NCBI RefSeq assembly: GCF_001747105.1
Contig: NZ_MDGQ01000003.1
Location: forward strand, 1,054,001 to 1,118,000
Length of the DNA: 64,000 nt
Source of the DNA: Roseivirga misakiensis
GTDB taxonomy: Bacteria > Bacteroidota > Bacteroidia > Cytophagales > Cyclobacteriaceae
Direction of reading: 5' to 3'
This document shows, one piece after another, positions 59,641 to 64,000 of the stretch (the stretch's first letter is position 1; each line of letters begins with the position of its first letter). The position numbers and the translations under genes are program-made. The notes under the pieces are model-generated. The model was not told the DNA's origin, ran no database searches, and was given only the letters and a program-made list of their open reading frames with translations.

Positions 59641-62505
59641 ATGGAAAAACTCAAAGCAAACGCCACCATCGACCAAGCCCCAATAGACCTTTCAGGCCAT
59701 GAAAACATAGAAATTTTCGGGGCAAGGGAGCACAACCTAAAAAACATCGATACAGTCATACCAAGAAACAAATTGGTAGTGATTACTGGTATTTCGGGCT
59801 CGGGAAAATCTTCCTTGGCTTTCGATACAATCTATGCCGAAGGGCAACGCCGATACATGGAGAGTTTTTCGGCTTACGCACGCTCTTTTATTGGAGATAT
59901 GGAGCGTCCGGATGTTGATAAAATCAATGGCCTTAGCCCAGTAATTTCAATAGAACAAAAAACTACCTCACGTAACCCCCGATCGACCGTGGGGACACTC
60001 ACTGAGATTTATGACTTTTTAAGATTACTTTTTGCCAGAACGGGCATTGCCTACTCTTATCTGACGGGCAAAGCCATGATTCGCCAGTCGGAAGACCAAA
60101 TTGTGGAGCACTTAGTACAGAACTTCGAAAAAAAGAAACTAATACTGATGGCACCTGTGGTAAAGGGTCGAAAAGGACACTACCGAGAGCTTTTTGTGCA
60201 GATTAGAAAGATGGGCTTTACCAAAGTCCGAGTAGACGGTGTAGTGATGGACATGGTCCCTAAAATGCAGGTTGATCGGTATAAAACGCACGATATCGAA
60301 ATCGTTGTCGATAGAATTATCGCGGATGCCGAAGATCGCTATAGAATCGCCCAAAGTGTAAAAACAGCCCTATCCCACGGAAAAGGAGTGATGATGGTGC
60401 GTGACGAAGAAGCAAATGTTCATCACTTTTCTAAGTACTTAATGGACCCTGAAACAGGGCTCTCTTATGATGAACCTGCTCCAAATAACTTTTCATTTAA
60501 CTCCCCTTATGGTGCTTGCCCTTCTTGTAACGGGCTTGGTCAAATTGAAGAAATTAGCGAGGAAAGTGTCATCCCAGACGACTCTTTAAGCATAAGTCGT
60601 GGCGGTATAGCACCGTTGGGAGACTATCGTGATATCTGGATCTTCAAAAAGATAGACGCGATACTCAAGCGGTATAAAGTCAACCTTTCCACCCCGATCA
60701 AAGATATCCCGAAGGAAGTAATGGAGGTAATCCTTTTTGGTGACGATGTGCCTGTGGCGGTCGGTTCCAAAAAATATCCTGGGACAGAATGGAATACGAA
60801 GTTTGAAGGGATCATAAAATTTCTGGAGAAGCAGAAGCAAGAAGGCACTGAAAAAACTAAGCGGTGGATTGAAGACTTTATGCACATAAAGACTTGTCCA
60901 ACTTGTCATGGTGCAAGGCTAAAAATGGAATCTCTCCATTTCAAAATTGCCGATACGAATATTTCTCAGCTCGCCCGAATGGACATCAACCAACTTTCCA
61001 ATTGGTTTGTAGGCGTTGAAGATAGAATGACCGAGAAGCAGCGATTGATTGCTCCAGAAATTCTCAAAGAAATTAGAAAGCGAATTGGATTCTTGCTTGA
61101 TGTAGGTCTTGACTACTTGACGCTAAATCGCCCTTTAAGAACACTTTCTGGAGGAGAAGCCCAGAGGATTCGATTGGCCACACAAATTGGGACACAGCTT
61201 GTAGGCGTACTCTACATTATGGATGAACCGAGTATTGGTCTTCATCAAAGAGATAATGTCAAGCTAATCAATGCGCTAAAAAACCTTCGAGATATCGGCA
61301 ATACCATCATTGTGGTTGAACATGATAAGGATATGATGTTAGCCTCTGATTACATCATAGACATTGGCCCAGGAGCAGGAAGACACGGTGGTCAGGTTGT
61401 AGCGGCTGGCGACCCTTCTAAATTTTTAAAAGAAGGTGGTATTACGGCAAATTACCTCAAAGGAGATGTCAATATTGAGGTCCCGAAGAAAAGGCGCGAA
61501 GGAAACGGAAATAGTATTATACTGAAAGGCGCTGAGGGGAATAATCTACAGCAGGTAACGCTAAAATTACCGTTGGGTAAAATGGTTTGTGTAACTGGTG
61601 TTTCTGGTAGCGGAAAATCTACTTTGATTCATGATACCCTGTTCCCAATACTTAACCAGCACTTTTTTAGAGCACGGAAAAACCCATTGGCTTACAAATC
61701 AATCGATGGCTTAAAACATATTGATAAAGTAATCGAAGTAGATCAATCTCCTATTGGGCGAACTCCGCGTTCGAACCCAGCAACTTATACAGGTGTCTTT
61801 TCCGATATAAGAACACTATTTACAGAGCTACCTGAGGCGAAAATTCGCGGTTATAAAGCAGGTAGATTTTCCTTCAATGTCAAAGGTGGTCGCTGCGAGA
61901 CTTGTGAAGGGGCAGGCATGAAATTGATAGAAATGGACTTCTTACCTAACGTCCATGTACCGTGTGAAACCTGTAAGGGAAAACGCTATAACCGAGAAAC
62001 CTTGGAGGTGCGCTTTAAAGGAAAATCGATTTCCGATGTGCTGGACATGACGGTAGAGCAAGCTGTTGAGTTCTTTGAGCATCAACCAAAAATTCTTCGA
62101 AAAATTAAGACCTTAAACGACGTAGGGCTTGGTTACATTTCTTTAGGTCAGCATGCCACCACTTTATCTGGTGGAGAAGCACAACGGGTAAAATTAGCCA
62201 CCGAATTATCGAAAAAGGATACGGGCAAAACACTTTACATCCTTGATGAACCTACCACTGGCCTTCACTTCAAAGATATTCAGCACCTGCTTGATGTACT
62301 CAATCGATTAGTGGATAAAGGAAATTCAGTGCTCGTCATTGAGCACAATTTGGATGTGATAAAGGTTTCGGACCACATTATCGACCTAGGGCCTGAAGGT
62401 GGCGACGGCGGTGGTACTATTGTAGCGGAAGGAACTCCTGAAAAGGTGTCTAAAAGTAAGAAAGGGTATACCGCTAAATTCTTAAAAGAGGAATTGGCTA
62501 GCTAG
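59641..62505 (+). CDS. uvrA: Excinuclease ABC subunit A
   Basis: This 954-aa DNA-damage recognition ATPase is full length for UvrA. It has two ABC ATPase modules with Walker A G50-I-S-G-S-G-K-S and a second GVSGSGKST, plus ABC signatures LSGGEAQRIRLATQ and LSGGEAQRVKLATE. The zinc modules are CPSCNGLG/CPTCHGA and CETCEGAG with CETCKGKRY. In nucleotide excision repair it loads UvrB on lesions. No uvrB is adjacent. Bacteroidota often carry more than one uvrA-like gene; this looks like the standard form. Confidence 0.96.
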   Translation: MEKLKANATIDQAPIDLSGHENIEIFGAREHNLKNIDTVIPRNKLVVITGISGSGKSSLAFDTIYAEGQRRYMESFSAYARSFIGDMERPDVDKINGLSPVISIEQKTTSRNPRSTVGTLTEIYDFLRLLFARTGIAYSYLTGKAMIRQSEDQIVEHLVQNFEKKKLILMAPVVKGRKGHYRELFVQIRKMGFTKVRVDGVVMDMVPKMQVDRYKTHDIEIVVDRIIADAEDRYRIAQSVKTALSHGKGVMMVRDEEANVHHFSKYLMDPETGLSYDEPAPNNFSFNSPYGACPSCNGLGQIEEISEESVIPDDSLSISRGGIAPLGDYRDIWIFKKIDAILKRYKVNLSTPIKDIPKEVMEVILFGDDVPVAVGSKKYPGTEWNTKFEGIIKFLEKQKQEGTEKTKRWIEDFMHIKTCPTCHGARLKMESLHFKIADTNISQLARMDINQLSNWFVGVEDRMTEKQRLIAPEILKEIRKRIGFLLDVGLDYLTLNRPLRTLSGGEAQRIRLATQIGTQLVGVLYIMDEPSIGLHQRDNVKLINALKNLRDIGNTIIVVEHDKDMMLASDYIIDIGPGAGRHGGQVVAAGDPSKFLKEGGITANYLKGDVNIEVPKKRREGNGNSIILKGAEGNNLQQVTLKLPLGKMVCVTGVSGSGKSTLIHDTLFPILNQHFFRARKNPLAYKSIDGLKHIDKVIEVDQSPIGRTPRSNPATYTGVFSDIRTLFTELPEAKIRGYKAGRFSFNVKGGRCETCEGAGMKLIEMDFLPNVHVPCETCKGKRYNRETLEVRFKGKSISDVLDMTVEQAVEFFEHQPKILRKIKTLNDVGLGYISLGQHATTLSGGEAQRVKLATELSKKDTGKTLYILDEPTTGLHFKDIQHLLDVLNRLVDKGNSVLVIEHNLDVIKVSDHIIDLGPEGGDGGGTIVAEGTPEKVSKSKKGYTAKFLKEELAS

Positions 62506-62819
62506 GCAAAAAAAATGATGCTGCCGCTTGCGCGAACAGCACCTTCTTCAACCAAAACATTAAAACCGCTCAACACACCGATCTCCTCAGCGCTTGCCCA
62601 TTTCACCTTAGGCAAGCATCTAACCACGGTTTTAATTTCTTTTTAATACTAATTTTAAAACTCACTTTCAGAACGGAAGACACAAGTTGGTATTATAGAT
62701 TATGCTAAAATCTCTCTGTTTTTAACATTAATTAAGATTTTGAGGATAGCATAACATATGAAAGCGTTTTAGACCAACTTTACGGATCAGAAATCGTAAT
62801 ATAGGTAACCCAAGAAAGT
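62506..62819. other. Intergenic region of 314 bases between uvrA and the NADH dehydrogenase gene
   Basis: No ORF is supported. The first half is highly structured (see the hairpin entry at 62559-62645; also TGCTG...CAGCA around 62518-62540). The second half is AT-rich, with TTAAC at 62722 and TTAAG at 62732. A small RNA or a complex terminator is possible. Confidence 0.4.
62559..62645 (+). terminator. Nested long hairpin downstream of uvrA
   Basis: ATTAAAACCG (62559-62568) pairs perfectly with CGGTTTTAAT (62627-62636). Inside lies GCTTGCC (62592-62598) pairing with GGCAAGC (62611-62617). A T-rich TTTCTTTTT follows. It is too large for a simple terminator; a structured small RNA ending in a terminator, or a decayed repeat element, is possible. 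Confidence 0.5.
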
Positions 62820-64000
62820 ATGTCAGACCTGCATCATCTTCACCTAGAAATTCCTAAATCTGATAAGAAAAGAATTGTGATAATCGGCGGTGGATTTGCC
62901 GGGATTCAGCTTATCAAATCCCTTCGAAAATCGCCATATCAAATCGTGCTACTCGATCGGCACAACTATCACACATTTCAGCCATTACTATATCAGGTAG
63001 CCACCGCAGGCTTAGAGCCTGACTCCATTGCAGGAGCACTCAGGCACCTTTTTGAGAAGCATAAAGATTTCTATTTTAGAATGGCGCGTGTGACAGGAAT
63101 TGAACTAGCTGAGAAAAAGATATCGACCTTAGTTGGCGACTTAAGCTACGACATGCTGGTCATTGCCAACGGATCTAAAACAAACTATTTTGGCAATCAG
63201 GAAATGTACGAACGCACGTTTCCAATGAAACAAATTCCGCAGGCTTTGAACCTTCGAAGTCATATGCTTCAGAATTTTGAGCAGACCGTGATGTCGCCAG
63301 ATATTGAGGAGCAAGATCGACTGACCAACTTTGTGGTAGTTGGGGGTGGACCGACTGGTGTAGAAGTAGCAGGTGCACTTGGTGAACTCAAAAACCATGT
63401 CTTGCCGAAAGACTATCCGGATATCGATTTTGACATTATGAAGCTTCATTTGGTAGATGCCGGAGAGAGATTACTCGCAGGTATGTCGGAAAAGGCAGGT
63501 ACTAGGGCTTTAAAATACCTAGAAGACTTTGGGGTGGACGTAAGGCTTGGTACTCGGCTAGTAGATTACGATGGAAATAATGTCACGCTTACCGATGGCA
63601 CCGTTATACCTGCCAAAACGGTGATTTGGGCAGCGGGTGTCACTGGAAATACCATCGATGGTTTGCCAGAAGCAGTTGTTGATAAGGGCAGAATTTTAGT
63701 GGACCAGTATAACCAAGTTGAAGGCCACCCAGACGTTTATGCTGTCGGTGATATTGCCGCTATGTGTTCTGAAGAAAATCCACGTGGATTCCCTATGGTA
63801 GCTCCAGTTGCCATGCAACAGGCCCAAAATCTGGGTAAAAACTTGAAGCGTCAACTCAAACAGAAAGAACCAATTCCTTTTAAATACAGAGATAAAGGAT
63901 CAATGGCCACGGTAGGAAGAAATAAGGCGGTGGTTGACATGCCAAGGTTTCATTTTGGTGGTCTATTCGCTTGGATGGTTTGGATGTTTGTTCACTTGAT
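62820..64000 (+). CDS. Type II NADH dehydrogenase (NDH-2)-like oxidoreductase, 3' end cut by window
   Basis: The frame runs from ATG 62820 to the window end without a stop (393 codons visible). It has an FAD-binding IGGGFAG at 22-28 and HNYHTFQPLLYQVATAGLEP, typical of NDH-2. A second nucleotide site, VVGGGPTGVEVAGALGEL, binds NADH near 165-185. VYAVGDIAA and the QQAQNLGKNL segment follow. The last residues seen (FGGLFAWMVWMFVHL) start the membrane-attaching C-terminus. NDH-2 oxidises NADH and passes electrons to quinone without pumping protons. Confidence 0.93.
   Translation, partial: MSDLHHLHLEIPKSDKKRIVIIGGGFAGIQLIKSLRKSPYQIVLLDRHNYHTFQPLLYQVATAGLEPDSIAGALRHLFEKHKDFYFRMARVTGIELAEKKISTLVGDLSYDMLVIANGSKTNYFGNQEMYERTFPMKQIPQALNLRSHMLQNFEQTVMSPDIEEQDRLTNFVVVGGGPTGVEVAGALGELKNHVLPKDYPDIDFDIMKLHLVDAGERLLAGMSEKAGTRALKYLEDFGVDVRLGTRLVDYDGNNVTLTDGTVIPAKTVIWAAGVTGNTIDGLPEAVVDKGRILVDQYNQVEGHPDVYAVGDIAAMCSEENPRGFPMVAPVAMQQAQNLGKNLKRQLKQKEPIPFKYRDKGSMATVGRNKAVVDMPRFHFGGLFAWMVWMFVHL

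Noticed and set aside
62722-62736. TTAAC and TTAAG 10 bp apart upstream of the NADH dehydrogenase gene, as a further member of the TTAAC regulon
   Set aside because: Only two imperfect words in very AT-rich DNA, with no third box or aligned -7 element.
1-64000. tRNA or rRNA genes, IS elements, integrases, phage genes, attachment sites, CRISPR arrays and replication origins
   Set aside because: None recognised on either strand; gene content and apparent base composition look uniform across the window.

Overview
The window is ordinary chromosomal DNA from a member of the Bacteroidota, most probably a marine-type Cytophagales (Roseivirga/Fulvivirga-like; genus is inference). Evidence for the phylum is strong. 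There are GLPGLI proteins, a PorP/SprF protein beside a giant SprB-repeat protein with a gliding-type (type B) T9SS sorting domain, a Bacteroidetes-type ECF sigma/FecR/STN-TonB-receptor operon, several TlpA-type thioredoxin lipoproteins, and promoter-like TAnnTTTG boxes. No tRNA, rRNA, IS element, prophage or CRISPR array was recognised.

Layout. 1-5.4 kb: end of a SAM methyltransferase, pterin dehydratase and rsmI, then a PLP enzyme and a TraB-like lipoprotein, suhB, a beta-propeller protein and a 57-aa Cys-rich membrane protein. 5.4-9.8 kb: a TlpA protein, a radical SAM/SPASM protein, an Lnb/DUF4105 membrane protein and recX. 9.9-16.7 kb: a response regulator and histidine kinase, divergent from two GLPGLI genes and an outer-membrane beta-barrel gene. 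16.7-26 kb: a DegT aminotransferase, two DUF genes, two AraC regulators, a class D beta-lactamase, an alpha/beta hydrolase and an SDR. 26-33 kb: an FtsX-type permease, TlpA proteins, a subtilase and a short asparaginase. 32.8-42 kb: PorP/SprF and a 2735-aa SprB-like adhesin with about 33 repeats. 42.5-48.4 kb: a MoxR ATPase, a surface beta-helix lipoprotein and a TonB-dependent receptor. 48.5-50.9 kb: an epimerase, a LOG-family protein and a HAD hydrolase. 50.9-55.5 kb: the sigma/FecR/receptor operon with a free-standing STN protein. 55.5-59.6 kb: a membrane protein, winged-helix regulator and CreD cluster. 59.6-64 kb: uvrA and the start of a type II NADH dehydrogenase, cut by the window end.

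How genes work together. The most coherent possible new system is the two-component pair with two GLPGLI periplasmic proteins and a 896-aa outer-membrane barrel. Each GLPGLI gene is preceded by the same operator-like element: three TTAAC boxes spaced exactly 10 bp, followed at a fixed distance by a -7-like element. A similar phased TTAAC array lies upstream of the FtsX permease. Two other local circuits show likely operators. GAAATC[C/A]GTGCAAT repeats 21 bp apart lie between an AraC regulator and its hydrolase/SDR operon. An ACTTTG-N5-CAAAGT palindrome lies upstream of the membrane-protein/winged-helix pair and again upstream of creD.

At least nine genes have a TAnnTT box ending so that exactly four bases separate an 8-bp -7 element from the start codon. 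This suggests widespread leaderless transcription in this organism. All functional calls were made by reading the sequence; no database search was possible.
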